Positions 6,034 to 6,319 of a stretch of DNA of 6,319 nt are shown in pieces. Each line of letters opens with the position of its first letter. Within the stretch, counting starts at the first letter, position 1. Where the stretch lies: positions 1 through 6,319 of the forward strand of contig CAYYAU010000067.1 in the NCBI GenBank assembly GCA_964469765.1, written 5' to 3'. The notes beneath the pieces are model-generated. The model had not been told where the DNA came from and made no database searches. It worked only from the letters and a program-made list of their open reading frames with translations. The position numbers were made by a program, and so were the translations under genes. This DNA is from CAYYAU01 sp964469765 [NCBI: uncultured Clostridia bacterium]. Its GTDB lineage: Bacteria; UBA6262; WVXT01; CAYYAU01.

Positions 6034-6319
6034 ATGCAAGTTACTGAGGTTCGTATCTATCTTAGGAATGAAGACAAATTGAAAGCATTTGCAACGATTA
6101 CCTTGGATGATTGTTTTGTAGTAAGGAATCTTAAAGTTATTCAAGGTAGACAAGGCTTATTTGTGGCAATGCCTTCTAGAAAGATGGTTGATGGTTCTCA
6201 CAGAGACATAGCTCATCCAATTAATAACGAAACTCGTAGAGTAATTGAGGAGAAAGTTATAACTGCTTATAAGTCTAAACTAAACGAAGCACCTGTTGAA
6301 ACAGTACAAAAGGAAGAAC
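6034..6319 (+). CDS. spoVG: SpoVG family nucleic-acid-binding regulator (partial, runs off right edge)
   Basis: Ninety-five codons are present without a stop. The sequence follows SpoVG closely: MQVTEVRIYL, then KAFATITLDDCFVVRNLKVI (17-36), the nearly invariant GLFVAMPSRK (41-50), RDIAHPINNETR (57-68) and a C-terminal helix VIEEKVITAYK (70-80). Family members are roughly 85-100 residues, so the conserved domain is complete and only the variable acidic tail is cut. SpoVG proteins are small DNA- and RNA-binding regulators acting on sporulation, division or virulence genes in Firmicutes and spirochaetes. The family also occurs in non-sporulating bacteria, so it does not show that this organism forms spores. 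Its place after ispE is a common arrangement; glmU, prs or rplY would be typical further downstream, but that lies outside the window. Confidence 0.95.
   Translation, partial: MQVTEVRIYLRNEDKLKAFATITLDDCFVVRNLKVIQGRQGLFVAMPSRKMVDGSHRDIAHPINNETRRVIEEKVITAYKSKLNEAPVETVQKEE

Overview
This is an AT-rich bacterial window with every gene on the + strand. It holds six complete genes and one gene cut by the right edge, and it reads as ordinary housekeeping DNA. The layout is a pyrimidine block (pyrD, pyrF, pyrE), then a DUF1015 protein, a secreted TPR-repeat protein, ispE (isoprenoid precursor synthesis) and spoVG. Gaps are short: 10 nt after pyrE, 5 nt after the DUF1015 gene, about 38 nt before ispE and about 72 nt before spoVG. 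pyrF and pyrE overlap by 23 nt. This suggests one long transcript or a few nested ones. No gene-free stretch exceeds about 100 nt.

The organism cannot be named from the sequence. Low GC, a class 1B-type PyrD, a Thermus-type PyrE with a C-terminal CPLC motif, DUF1015, and SpoVG directly after IspE are seen in Firmicutes and in several uncultivated phyla. The two interspersed-repeat remnants around pyrD (a TCCGC/TAAATCAG type and an AATCCAAAT palindrome) recall repeats I associate with uncultivated candidate-phylum genomes such as Omnitrophota-like lineages. The signal-peptide TPR protein next to ispE recalls the TPR-lolB-ispE order of Gram-negative bacteria. Both points are inference.

Region by region: 1-72 is a pyrD leader made largely of a degenerate 22-bp repeat. 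73-981 is pyrD, whose last ~19 codons lie in a palindromic repeat that continues to 1006. 1007-1074 is a short spacer. 1075-2329 is pyrF-pyrE. 2340-3587 is DUF1015, 3593-5038 the TPR protein, 5077-5961 ispE, and 6034 to the edge spoVG.

PyrD, PyrE and PyrF catalyse the last three steps of UMP synthesis: dihydroorotate to orotate, orotate to OMP, OMP to UMP. The earlier steps (carAB, pyrB, pyrC) and the PyrK electron-transfer partner expected for a class 1B PyrD are not in the window.

The most interesting observation is the invasion of the pyrD 3' end by the palindromic repeat, which appears to have replaced the enzyme's native C-terminus. Next come the DUF1015 gene inside a pyrimidine cluster and an orphan perfect Shine-Dalgarno sequence between ispE and spoVG. 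I found no mobile element with a transposase, CRISPR array, RNA gene or convincing new defence-type system.
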